Positions 43,601-54,102 of a stretch of DNA of 64,000 nucleotides are shown piece by piece. This DNA is from Flectonema sp. DT1601 (Eukaryota; Euglenozoa; Diplonemea; Diplonemida; Diplonemidae). The stretch covers positions 1,007,027 to 1,071,026 of the forward strand of contig OZ025812.1 in assembly GCA_964019425.1 (NCBI GenBank), read 5' to 3'. The stretch's first letter is position 1; every line of letters begins with the position of its first letter. A model generated the notes under the pieces. That model was not told the DNA's origin, ran no database searches, and worked only from the letters and a program-made list of their open reading frames with translations. The position numbers were made by a program, and so were the translations under genes.

Positions 43601-44514
43601 TGTCAGATATATTATTCTGCCTGACCATCACTTTTGGTTGATTGTCTTCTTATTTTAGTATTTTCTGACTACCGCTGTTGTTTATTAAGTTATTTTTTTG
43701 CGTCGGGTCTGTTTTTCATGTCACAGCCTTTGTGGGAATGTCGTTGCAATATTAGTTCGGTAGGGTCAATAATTGTTGGGGGTAATTGGTAAGTAGAGTT
43801 TTCCAAATCACTCAGATTTTTGATCTCTTTATGTTTTTTTTCTCACCGTCATCTTCCGACACGTCCTTTCCTGACTGCTACCCAACAACAGGAAGTAAGC
43901 AGTCTGCAACGATTTCCAACGGACAAAGCAACAAAAAAAAAAAAAAAAAAAAAAAAAACACCTCTGTTGCGGTAACCAGTTTTTTTGCACAGAATTTGAT
44001 CTGTGGTGCTGGTTGGCGCAGTGGATGGTGGAAGAAAACGAATTTGAATTAAAAAAAAAAAAAAAAGCATCACCTCACTTCAAACTCTAAAAAGCCGCCA
44101 AAAAAGAAATACGGGACACATTTTTTGTACCGCACTGAAACTGCGGTTGTCACCGTTCTATGTCTTCTTTTCCTCTTTTTGTTTTAATAAATATTTCCCG
44201 AAGTTGAGTCTAATTTAAGATTACGCAACCAGTAGTTGAGCGGAGACTGAATTATGGAATTACCACCTGTCCTGTGCCATTCCATTATTGTTGTTTTTCT
44301 GGTCGAATGTAAAGCAAGGTGCTTGGCCTGGGAGGGGTGTTCTCAACAGCAGGACACGTGAAATTATTTTAGTCGAGGCTTGCGAACAAACATGGAACAT
44401 GTTGGAGAAGAGACACAAAAACAATAATATTTAATCCCCGGCGTTTTACTTTTTTCAGTTTTTTTTTTTTGATTTCCCTCATGAAAGACAAGATGTGACA
44501 CAAATAGACAATCA

Positions 44515-44718
44515 CTACAATTGTTGATGATGAGCTCTTGTCAGGTCTTGTGAAGTTATTGTTATCGTTCTGCTCATTGGTTGTTTGCTTCTCTTCTGGT
44601 CAGTGAGAGACAAAATATGTTCTGACTTCCCGTTATCTTCAAGCAAGCAAACACACTGCTCAAGTAGATGCCAAATAGTTTTAGAGCTTCGGGGAAATGC
44701 ATTTTTGTCTTCTTTCAT
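44515..44718 (-). CDS. Candidate small protein, minus strand (low confidence)
   Basis: This ATG-initiated frame of 67 residues starts MKEDKNAFPRSSKTIWHL and ends RAHHQQL. The composition is mixed with no translated homopolymer. A stop sits just upstream in frame, so the start is fixed. No domain is recognised, and the minus orientation is unlike all confident genes, so it may be chance. Confidence 0.25.
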   Translation of the reverse strand: MKEDKNAFPRSSKTIWHLLEQCVCLLEDNGKSEHILSLTDQKRSKQPMSRTITITSQDLTRAHHQQL

Positions 44719-45736
44719 CTTCTTCGCTTTTTGAGTATTTCTTTACGATCTGAGTGCTGGTGCTGCCCCCCCCCATCTGATACCATCTGATACCTGTCAC
44801 AGTTCCTTCCTTAGTTATTTAGCGTCTAAAAGGCTTTTCCTAAAACAATTTTTTGTTTTAGGAATCTGCTTGCGGAAATCTGCAAATATTTTTGCCTTTC
44901 TGCAGTATGCACGCTCAACGTGTAGGGACATCCTTGCGGAAGAGCCAATCTTATGGCTTACTTAGGATTTTCTTTTTTTTTTCCCTTCTTGATGTCGATT
45001 TAAATTTATTTTTTGACGTTTAGAGGGAACTGCCTGATGCTTTCTTCTTTTTATAAATTAGTCATCTTTTTATTATTGCCTTGTCCTTTTTTTTTTTTTT
45101 TTTTGCTTTTATGTTCGTTTGTCTATTTTTACATCGTTTTTTCTTTTCTTCTTTTATTACTTTTTTTTTTTTTTTGCATCTTATTCAGTCAAGTGATGTC
45201 TTGCTGATTGTGCTCTCGTCACCCAAAATTTAATTTTTTTTTTGTAAAAAATAAAAAAATAAAAAAAAAAATGTTTGATGCATCGCGTATCAATAATCTA
45301 TCTTATACACCTTTCCTTTCTCTTTCGTCGATCCCTTTTTATGGGTAGCAATTCAATAACAATGAAAGAAACAAACAGAGACTTGCAGCCGCGAATTTCT
45401 AATTTTTTATTGCAGTCGTCAAAAAAAAAAAAAAGGGGTGTGACACTGCGTCTTTAAAAAAAAAAAAAAAAATTTGAAAAATTTTCCATTGTCTGGCAGC
45501 AGAGCATTATTGACAAGCAATTTTCCAATCAAGCCAACGAATAGTTCTGTCTTATGAAGATGGTAAGCGAAAGCCTGCTGTTAAACAGTTCCTTCCCACA
45601 AACAAATGGAGAGGGAGTGAATTATTGTGAATGCTTGCGATCCAAGTTTCCCCCCCCATTTTTTTCCTTCTTTTTTTTTGCGGCCTTCCGACGAAAATAA
45701 TTTTTTTTTTTAATGCAAACAAACAAAACCAATTAA

Positions 45737-45772
<36 letters not shown>

Positions 45773-46644
45773 CTAAGAAAGGAATAAAAGCCCATCATGC
45801 AAACATTCATTCTGCCTATTGGTTGATTCTTCTTACATCTAATGTAGGGTTTCATTTGTTTCTTTCTTGATCTTTAAAACTGCAGGTTCGTTTTTTTTTT
45901 TTTTTTGGCAATTAATGAGAAGTAGAGAGTTGGGAGCTGTTTAGTACTCTCGAAGAAGATGATATGATCAATTTGTCTGAATTACTATAAATTATTTCCT
46001 GGCAGTTTCACCCCCCACACCCCCCCTTTCCCCCTTCTTTTCTCTATTATCTGCAACAACAACACCCTACTTCTGATTTTTTTTACTTATTTCTCTTTTG
46101 CCACCCGATTCTACTCGTCACTTGCGGTATCGGATGTCACACAGAGGAGAGGAAATAATGTTTGTTGCGGTGATTTGCACGCAAGATTATTTATATTTTT
46201 TTTTTTTTTTTTTTCAGAATTAAAAAAAGATTTTTAATTCGTTTTTTTTTTTTTTTTTTTTTTTCCTCTACCCCCAAACCCCATTTTTACCTTTTCGCCC
46301 TTTGCCCACGAGGGTGTTAAAAATATACCAAAAAAAAAAAAAAGAGAAAGAGAAAAAAAAATTAAAAAAAAAAACGAATCTGATTGAACGAACGAAATGT
46401 TTTTTTTTAAATTAATTTTTCTTTTTAAATCCCAAATAACCCTTTAAATTGCAAACGAACAGTACTTGCATTTTTTTTCTTGAAGAGAAAAAAAGGTGTC
46501 GAAGCTCTTTTCCACTGGAACTCGCACACAAAAAATTCCCGCCACACTCCACCCTTCGGAATGCTATTCTTCGTTAATTCTTTTTTTTTTGTTTATTTTT
46601 TATTTTTGTGACAGGAAGTACACTCTCAAAAACTAAATATGGCC

Positions 46645-46784
46645 CCCGGGATTAGATTCTTCCTACTACCTGCTAGTATACCGGATAAGGTGGAAGCAAA
46701 GTGTTTCTAGATCTCCTGATCTAGTATGCCCTGTGCTGATACTAACAAAATAATCCTCCCCGGGATTAGGTTCTTCCTACTACC
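46645..46784 (+). repeat. Direct repeat pair upstream of a small basic gene
   Basis: The 26-mers at 46645-46670 and 46759-46784 differ at one base; both begin CCCGGGATTAG and end TTCCTACTACC. Between them is a 7-bp hairpin CTAGATC-TCCT-GATCTAG. The whole 46640-46870 block lacks homopolymers and may be a structured leader or noncoding RNA. Confidence 0.7.
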
Positions 46785-46979
46785 GCAGTATTGGGGACCC
46801 TCAGAAGAGCCACTCGGTACTCTTTGAGTGTCTACCTAACCGATACTCGGTGGTCTGATGGACTTGATAACTAACTAAATATGAATACGCATTTCTCAAA
46901 AAAGGAGTTTTTTTCTTTTTATCGATTAGTCATATGTTGTAGTGTTTTAGTTTATTTAATTAGATACCTACATACCAAC

Positions 46980-47186
46980 ATGGGCAGAAGTAACAATCAA
47001 AGACGCGCCTCAGCGAAGAAGAAGGGAACTGAATTTAAACCCCGTCATTCTACAAAATCGAAGAGGGCTAAGGTAAGTATCAAAGCTCAGATTGCAAATG
47101 CGAAGAAATTTAATGAAAAGAAGTCACTCGGAGTTAGGAGCAAGAGACAGATTCAGAAAGATAGAAAGGCAACTAAGAAGAGATAA
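46980..47186 (+). CDS. Small highly basic protein, possibly Tsr1 N-terminus-like
   Basis: This open frame encodes 68 residues, MGRSNNQRRASAKKKG to KDRKATKKR, with about 40 per cent Lys plus Arg. A segment FKPRHSTKSKRAKV resembles the basic N-terminus of ribosome-biogenesis factors such as Tsr1 (N..HK.RHASKSS..), but the GTPase-like body of Tsr1 is absent, so this would be only a partial likeness. It is more safely called a nucleolar or ribosome-associated type small basic protein. The frame is open upstream to an ATG at 46881, but that extension is T-rich and hydrophobic. The chosen ATG follows TTTTAG (46950) by 29 nt. A perfect 14-bp hairpin starts 2 nt after the stop codon. Confidence 0.6.
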   Translation: MGRSNNQRRASAKKKGTEFKPRHSTKSKRAKVSIKAQIANAKKFNEKKSLGVRSKRQIQKDRKATKKR

Positions 47187-47514
47187 GTTGTTTAACTTTT
47201 TTTTTCATCTGAAAAAGTTAAACAAGAATGGTCGTCAACACCGATCGCTGAAGTAGTGAACCTTTCTGATAGATGTTCACTACCGTCGAACTCGCACATG
47301 AGATAATCGAATAGTGAGGTACTTGGAGTACCGTACCTGCTGTACTATTAGACGTGTATTAGCTTAGCCAGTTATCATATTTTTTTGTTTTATTTCGTAT
47401 CACTTGCCATCCTCTTTTTAGTTAGTTCCGTGTCGTCATTTTTGTCGTTTCTATGTTCTGTTTGGTATTTAAATATTTGTTATAATTTGTTACTCTACTT
47501 CAGAACTGCACGAC
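47187..47514. other. Structured intercistronic spacer, 328 nt
   Basis: Three hairpins occur in order: 47188-47225 (14 bp), 47253-47283 (GTAGTGAAC with GTTCACTAC, 9 bp) and 47318-47332 (GGTACT with AGTACC). It ends in TACTCTACTTCAG (AG at 47503), the likely 3' splice site for the next gene. Confidence 0.55.
47188..47225 (+). terminator. 14-bp perfect hairpin immediately after a stop codon
   Basis: TTGTTTAACTTTTT (47188-47201) and AAAAAGTTAAACAA (47212-47225) are exact reverse complements with a 10-nt loop. The hairpin begins 2 nt after the TAA at 47184-47186, so it could act in 3' end formation or mRNA stability. Terminator is used only as the nearest feature type. Confidence 0.5.
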
Positions 47515-47758
47515 ATGCGCACGGTAGCACTTCGATTGGGAAAACTTGACAGCAGATGGCTGCCTATGAGAAATGCGATGATCAGTATGATGAGTGGGGC
47601 AGTACTGCTATGTGGTTTGTGTTTATTATTATTTTTTAATAAAAAAAAAAAAATCATGTTTATAAAAACCAAATCAATCACACAAATCAGGAATAGGATA
47701 TAATGTCGGGCTTGCTAGAAACACTCCGAAGAGGATTGCTCTTCACAGTGAGCTCTGA
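47515..47758 (+). CDS. Small single-span membrane protein, two exons
   Basis: Exon 1 (47515-47614) and exon 2 (47691-47758) are joined across a 76-nt intron (GTTTGT to AAATCAG, phase 1), giving 55 residues. The protein starts MRTVALRLGKLDSRW, has one hydrophobic span around ISMMSGAVLLCGIGYNVGLA made across the junction, and ends RNTPKRIALHSEL. Intron size and A-rich composition match the confirmed introns. A CAG ends 11 nt before the ATG. A basic N-terminus with one span and a short charged tail would suit a small mitochondrial inner-membrane subunit, but no family is recognised. The gene is too short to stand out as a single frame. Confidence 0.5.
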
Positions 47759-50700
47759 TGCTACTCGGCTGAAATACCCCCGTCTTCGTTGTGATTGAAA
47801 AAAAAAAAAAGATTTGATGGCTCCTGTTTTTGTGCGCAGCATTCAATTAAGTGATCGCGACCGATGGTCGCGTTCGTTGTTGGGAATGTCAGCAGCCAAA
47901 CACTACCAAACAGAGTTCCCCCAACGATTCTCTTACACGGATCTTTTTTTTTTTTTTTATGTACATAAAAAAATAACGAACAAAAATGAAAAATAACAAT
48001 CAGTGGTTCACAAACCACTACTGCGATATTTCCTTTTCATGGTTTGTTTGTTTGCATAAAGCACCGAGGAAATTCGTTTTTTTCCTTTCTTTTTTTTTTT
48101 TCTTTCTCTTTTTCGTTGTTTAATATTTGTTTTCCTCCTCTCTCTCTCTCTGTTTTCTAAATCCAATGCTATCACAATCGTTGTAATCGTTTTTTTTTTT
48201 TTGGTCATATTTTCCCGTTTTTATTATTTTTATTTTTTTGTTGTTTTTTTTTTCCTTTTTTTCCCCCATTCCTTTCCACTTATCTTGGCCCTAAAAAGAA
48301 GTTGTTTTGTCTCAAAAACAAGAACTTTTTTTGATTCTGATAACGAACAGTTGGGAATTGAAAAGCAAATTAACGGAAATTTATCATTTTTTTTTTCGTT
48401 GGTGAGGAGTTGGCGAGATTATTTGTGTTGTGTCACAGGCAAAGGAGATGTTGTTTTAAAATTGTTTGATGTTCTGTGTGGAGAACCTTCCTCTGAATCG
48501 TGTAGGGTCGATAGAACTGATTTCCCCGACTTCAATACAATAGATTAGTTTCGCGAAAATGGAACGACGACAATTTTTGTGTCTTTTTGTTCATTACTTT
48601 TAACTATCTCTTAAGGTCAATCTCGATTCTAGGCAGTGTTGGAACTCGTCTCTTATACATAACAATAATTCGGAGTTAAGTCTTCCGTGTTGTTGCTTCG
48701 CATTGTCACTTCAAGTTCAACAGCTGCGAAAATGGTGTCAAGATATATGAAAAAAAAAACGATAAAATAAATAGACCCCTCCCTTCCCATATTTCATTCT
48801 TGATTCGTATTTTCTGAGTTACAACATGTCAGAATGAATCCTTTTTTTTGTTATTTAAAAAAAAAATAAAAAAATAAATAAAGGGAAAATATTCTTAAGA
48901 AAAAAATCAACAACAATCGATGTGATGTGTTTAGTGTTGTGTTCGGGTTGCTTTGCGCGTTCTTGTACTGCAGCAACAGAAGCTATACTCGTTCACAAGT
49001 ATAGGCTGTGATAACTTCTCTGGTTACTACTAACTACTGCACCGTGTCGTGGTGTTTGTTGTTATTTTGGTTTCTTCCGTTGTCATGGTTTTTTAGCTGC
49101 CATTCTATCCCCGTTCTTTACTTTTGTTTTTATTTGATTCGTTTTGGTGTTTTGTTGATTACTTTCTTTTTTACGTATTTTTATTTTTACTCCCGCGGGG
49201 TGCGGGGGTCCGGTGTTCCATTTCCTGTGAGAGAATTGTGTAGTTGAGGCTTTCTACGAAAGGGACTCGTGTGCTGACTCGAAGCAGATCGAAGTTGAGT
49301 TGACGTCAGTGGTACGTCTCTCCCACGTGATTTACTTTTATTCCGAAGGTTGTACAAAAGCAGAGCTCCTGTCCCTTGCCGCTGACTTAACCAGAATTTA
49401 AAAAGAACCGAAATTGCTGCTTTCTAAGAAGCTCACCAACCAAGTTCTTTTGTTCCCTTTTTTGGCGTTGGCAAAGCCGAAAACCATCGCATACCAGATC
49501 CCTTTGTGCCCAGATTGTTTTATTTTCTTTCGTTTGGTAATTATTTTATATTTGCCTTTGCAAACGTTAACGTTTTTTTTTTCGCGAATGTTGTTGTACC
49601 GCCGTTCTTCTTTGAGAAGAACTGGTGATGGCTAGGAATGTTTTGTTTTTTTTTTATTCCGAGCAGCGAGTTACCAACGTTGACCTTTATGCAACAGATA
49701 TTTCTCTATTGTTGTTCGTTAATGTACCGCTTCCTTTGGGAAGCCGGTCTCGTCTTTGGGAATGTGATATTTTTGTATTCTGAAAGCTGTCTTGTCAGTG
49801 TGACAACCCTTTTTGTTTTGTTACTCTATCCCTTTTTGTGTGTTTCTCTTTTTTTTTTTTTTTTTATTCAAAAAAAAAAAAATAAAGTCATTGTCAATCA
49901 GTGACGCCTTCTCATCAGCATGAGCGATGAATTCTCATAAGCAATTTAATTGCTTTTGTTTCGTCTCTTCTCTCCTTTTCTCGCGAGGTCGTTAACTTCC
50001 CGTATGCAAATCTTTTTTTTTTTCTCTCAAAATTTCATTAATTTATAATTACTTGCTTATCTCATCACAACCAGACAGTGTTTCGAGTGACATAACAGGT
50101 ACTCATTGTGATGTTGCAATTAATGAGCAGCATGCTTATCACTACATGAACCTGTGACGGTCTTCATTCAAGTTATTACTTCCTCACATGTGTTGGAGGA
50201 ATCGGTTCCTTCTGTAAAGGGATTGAGAGACCTATTCAGTCTCAAAGCTTGGCTTTTCCTTTTCTGCCTCTGTGTGAGTGCGATTTGACTTCTATTTTAA
50301 GAAGAAAGAAACCTTTCAGCACTCGCTGATTGGTATTTAAGACAGAAATTAGATCATCTCAGATGATGAGGAGTCTGTCGTAACCTTTCTGAGTCAGATG
50401 GTGACCTCGTATTCGGTTTTGAGTTACTTTTCAAATATTCGTTTCTACATAATAAATAGTTTTGTCTGAACTATCTGAATTGTAACACCAAACCTTCTTA
50501 CTCTTACCCACCTTTACGAAGGCATTCCCCTTCTCTGTTTGCTCCACCTCATGTATCTCACAATGACGAGAAAGAAAGACAAAGAAGATAAGCAACAGCG
50601 GTACCAGTAAGTAAATAATAATAAAAAGGTTGTAGCACCTCTTGTAGGTCATCAGTAAATTCTGTTTTTCTTCTTCTGTAAGTCTGTCGTCTGTACGATT

Positions 50701-51252
50701 CTTTTCGTGGCCTATGATTTACAAGAACAACAGGGAAGACGCCTATCTTCAGAGTTCCTTGAGGTGCTGAAAAAGGCGGCGCCTAAATAGCAACCCAAGA
50801 GGACAATATTATCAAAAAAACAAGAATCGTTTGTACAGATGGCGGAAACTGCTCGGGGAAAAGCTTCGTATGCATCGGAGATTGATTTCCTGTGGGGTTG
50901 GATTTTTGACTTGGTTCTCTGTACGAAAATGATGCGTGTGATAAGAACATATCCTAGCCTTAAAAAGTCATTATTCAGTCTCTGAGTCACATTTATCCGT
51001 CTTTGTAAAAAAAAAAAAAAGCCGCGGTGTTGATTTTTGCAGGGTACTACAACAACCATAATAACCGAATAAAGTGCTGCTTCCGTAGCTGTCGGTTGAG
51101 TCATCTGTTGGGTGTTGTCAACAACTTACGTATCTCTTTATGTAACAGGTGACTATAATATGTTTAGAAATAGATCTAGGCTGTAAGTACTGCTGTTTTG
51201 AATATAAGAAGTGTGGTGGGAACTTCAAGTAATTTGCTTCTACAGAACTCAC
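47759..51252. other. Gene-poor spacer, 3.5 kb
   Basis: It is mostly AT-rich with A and T runs up to about 50000. Balanced patches at about 48300-48550 (a + frame ending DRTDFPDFNTID) and 50430-51110 (minus strand) are the only coding-like parts. It ends in TTGCTTCTACAG (AG at 51245), 7 nt before the next start. Confidence 0.5.
50431..50652 (-). CDS. Candidate small membrane protein, minus strand (low confidence)
   Basis: This ATG frame of 73 residues has an N-terminal hydrophobic span (FIIIYLLVPLLLIFFVFLS) followed by a polar stretch HCEIHEVEQTEKGNAF and the end YYVETNI. The frame stays open upstream for about 18 codons (NRTDDRLTEEEKQNLL), possibly from an exon beginning after CATAG near 50716. 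It reads like a genuine single-span protein, but other frames are also open and it is antisense to all confident genes. Confidence 0.3.
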   Translation of the reverse strand: MTYKRCYNLFIIIYLLVPLLLIFFVFLSRHCEIHEVEQTEKGNAFVKVGKSKKVWCYNSDSSDKTIYYVETNI

Positions 51253-52416
51253 ATGAGCATCTTGCGAGATGTGTTGGGAGATGACGCGAAGCTGACTACA
51301 GAAGCAGCACAATTAATTAATATCATTGCCAGTAGAACTGTTGCCCGCAAGAAACAAGAAGAAGCAATCTTACGGCAGGTGCGAAACTCGTGGTCAACTA
51401 GAGAAAAGAGAGAACGACCAGTGTACTTGTCATCGAAGTACGCAAATGGAAATGGGAAACGAACGCAATTAAAGAGAAACGATGGGTGCGGAAGCAGTGC
51501 TGATGTCATACGATCGGAATTATCAAAACACGAAGTCACTGTTGAGGAACAAACCTTTTGTGATGAATTACTGAGAGCTTGCGGAGACAATGACCAGGCG
51601 GCAATAATTCAACACAAAGCTGTCTTACGTCAGGGAATACCAAACGCACTTGCTGTTCATATTTCAGGAAGACTTTGTATGGAACTACAACAACAGTTTG
51701 AAGACACAGCTGGTCGTTCTGCTGTTGACTTCCTTACCATATTAAACTATATTAAAGTAGCAAAGTCACTTGCTTCTGAAGAAGTACCAGAAAGGGCACA
51801 AGTCATGCTGTCAGTTGTGTTAATGTTTGTAATATTATTTAACGAGAAACAAAAAGATATTCAAAACAGTTTCGCAGTCAAGACTGCTGCTGCGCAAACT
51901 CTTTTGTCGTTGCCGTTTGTGAAGTCGAGAGGAGTGACTTTGATACCATTTAATGAATTATCGGATAGCGATTGTGATCATTCCACGGCTTTGGGAATAT
52001 TAATTTTAATTAGCGAATGGGGAATGCCTGCTGTTGGTAAATTATTATTCAAACACCCCGAAGTCTTACAATCTCTGCAGTCTAGATTCTCAACTACGAG
52101 TAATGTTTATCTGAATTGTGTTATATTCAAACTAATTAAATATTTGTCGGATTTAAAACACTTTTCTCAGCTTTCAAAGTTGCAAGATCTCCACGGACCT
52201 AATCTACTACTGTGTCCAGAAGCTTTGAATGGTCCACCTCCGAAGCTTTCTCATCTGAATAGCTCCGACAGTAATAAAAGAGAGAGTGAACTTCGTCACA
52301 TTCCGCCTCTTCCTGTTGGTACGTCTTCTAAAGTGACTGCTGGTAGAAAAGAAATAATTCATCTGTTTGAAATAAATATAACTTCAGCAGAAGTTTCAAC
52401 TGCTGTCGGTGACTAG
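51253..52416 (+). CDS. Helical (armadillo-like) protein of unknown function
   Basis: This single exon of 387 residues starts MSILRDVLGDDAKLTTEA, 7 nt after an ACAG, and ends at a TAG at 52414-52416. The sequence is almost entirely alpha-helical with recurring Leu-rich helices (for example VDFLTILNYIKVAKSL and LGILILISEWGMP), consistent with an ARM or HEAT-type solenoid at about residues 110-310. The tail is polar. Because it directly precedes the carboxypeptidase gene I considered a fused large CCP with an N-terminal solenoid, as in CCP1. No good splice junction with matching phase was found, and the next gene has its own acceptor and ATG, so I treat it as separate. Confidence 0.65.
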   Translation: MSILRDVLGDDAKLTTEAAQLINIIASRTVARKKQEEAILRQVRNSWSTREKRERPVYLSSKYANGNGKRTQLKRNDGCGSSADVIRSELSKHEVTVEEQTFCDELLRACGDNDQAAIIQHKAVLRQGIPNALAVHISGRLCMELQQQFEDTAGRSAVDFLTILNYIKVAKSLASEEVPERAQVMLSVVLMFVILFNEKQKDIQNSFAVKTAAAQTLLSLPFVKSRGVTLIPFNELSDSDCDHSTALGILILISEWGMPAVGKLLFKHPEVLQSLQSRFSTTSNVYLNCVIFKLIKYLSDLKHFSQLSKLQDLHGPNLLLCPEALNGPPPKLSHLNSSDSNKRESELRHIPPLPVGTSSKVTAGRKEIIHLFEINITSAEVSTAVGD

Positions 52417-52558
52417 AGTACCACCTGACCTCATTCCGATATCAGCGTGTGATAACACTCTGAAGGGAAAAAAAAAAAAAAAAAAAAAAAATGCCATTCT
52501 ACATTTTTAACGTCAAAAGTTTTCTTCTTTTTTTCTCCAGGTAGAGTCCGACACAATA

Positions 52559-54102
52559 ATGAAACAACAGGTTGGCGGGCTGACTTTTAATTCTGATTTC
52601 GATTCTGGTAATCTCGGTAAGGTAGAGCTAATTGACGGGTCAGAGAATGAGTTTCTTTGCAACGTAAGAAGAGACTGCGAAGGAACACCTCACGCGAATA
52701 CGAACAGCTCTTGGTTTTATTTTGAAGTAAGTGGAGGACGGTACGGACAATCTGTAGTCTTCCACATGAAAACACTAAATGTTCAAGCAAAACTTTACAG
52801 CTTTGATATGAGACCTGTTGTTAAGAAAGGTCGCAATGGAAAATGGAAACGAATTAGTCAAAAACCACAAACACACGTCACGTCAACACAGCAATTTATA
52901 ATCTCGTGGTCGCATACCTTTGATGATGAACCAGTTCGATTTGCCTTTACGTATCCTTACCCTTACAAAGACTTGTGTCGTAATATTACTAATTGGGAAC
53001 AACGAGCCAGGTCGATTAAGAAAATTACTTTTGAAAAATCAGTCATCGCGACTACCTTGGAAGGTAGAAACTTAGACGCTCTTCACATCACTTCGTCAAA
53101 AGGAAGAGAAAGTGAAAAACGAATTGTGTTTTTGACAGCCAGGGTACATGCTGGTGAGACTCCAGCTAGTCATATTCTCCACGGGTTTATTAATTCACTT
53201 TTCGATACTGATAATGTACAAGCTAGTTATCTTCTCGATAACTTCGTATTTAAAGTTTGTTATTTCTCAGTTTTTTTTTTTTTTTGTAATTTAACTATTT
53301 TTTGAAAATAACTAATACAAAACAGATCATACCGATGCTCAACCCAGACGGAGTAGCGAAAGGTTTCTATCGCACAGATACAAACGGGTTGAACTTAAAC
53401 AGAATGTATGAAACACCAAAACCAGAACGGCATCCAACTATTCACGCAACTCGTAGGATGTTTCTCTCTTTGTTTGCGACAGGAAGGCTTTGTTTGTATA
53501 TTGATTTTCATGCTCATGCGACACGAAGAGGATGTTTTATTTACGGGAATGCTCTTCATGGAGATCAACAAGTTGAAAACTTATTATTCCCCAAGTTATT
53601 GAGTCTCAATACTGATTACTTTGACTACCAAGGTTGTAACTTTACGCAAAAGAATATGCGAACCAAAGGAAAGTTCGACGGACTTTCAAAAAAAGGAACC
53701 GGCAGAGTTGCTTTACACTCTGAAACTGGATTTGTAAGTTGCTACACTTTAGAAGTTAATTACAATACTGGAATGCCTAGTGATAGGGATAGTTGTGTTT
53801 ATCCTTACACTCCTGAGATTTATGAAAGTATTGGTGCTGCTGTTGGTGGTGCTGTTCTTGATAAGTATGGATTAAATCCAATTTGTAAACTAACTTCAAC
53901 ACCCTATCAAAACCTTGAAGGAGTTAAAACATCTCTCTCCAGATCTATTCGTGGTAATCGTAGTGTCTATCGGATACCTCGAGCAAAGACAAGTGTGTCA
54001 TTGCCAACAATCTCAAAAGCAGATTATGCCACGTCTCCCTTCCGTGCGCATCAGTCTCTTCGTTCATTTAAAACTGGCAGGACAGTAACGTGTAGGACTT
54101 AA
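52559..54102 (+). CDS. Cytosolic carboxypeptidase (M14D, tubulin deglutamylase type)
   Basis: Exon 1 (52559-53254), a 71-nt intron (GTTTGT to AAACAG) and exon 2 (53326-54102) encode 490 residues. The N-terminal CCP domain (GLTFNSDFDSGNL, then WFYFEVSGG) is followed by an M14 zinc carboxypeptidase domain. Zinc ligands are H197 and E200 (HAGETPAS) and H294 (DFHAH). NPDGV and NLNR line the substrate pocket, and E375 in LEVNYNTG is the catalytic glutamate. CCPs trim glutamates from tubulin tails and so regulate axonemes. Length and layout are closest to the compact CCP5 or CCP6 type. A CAG ends 18 nt before the ATG, after a pyrimidine tract. Confidence 0.9.

Larger units (their letters stand above)
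35271..46640. other. Gene desert, part 4, with balanced-composition islands
   Basis: Homopolymer-rich overall. Islands of ordinary composition at about 35270-35660, 37000-37300, 38540-38770, 40670-40890, 41780-41970 and 44515-44720 are open in one or more frames, but only short candidate proteins result. None has a recognisable domain. A CG-capped hairpin flanked by A and T runs lies at 43559-43600 and a TTG repeat at 43167-43185. Confidence 0.5.

Noticed and set aside
46819-46835. GAGTGTCTA, reminiscent of part of a euglenid spliced leader
   Set aside because: Only about nine bases agree, there is no donor site at the right distance and no snRNA-like Sm site follows.
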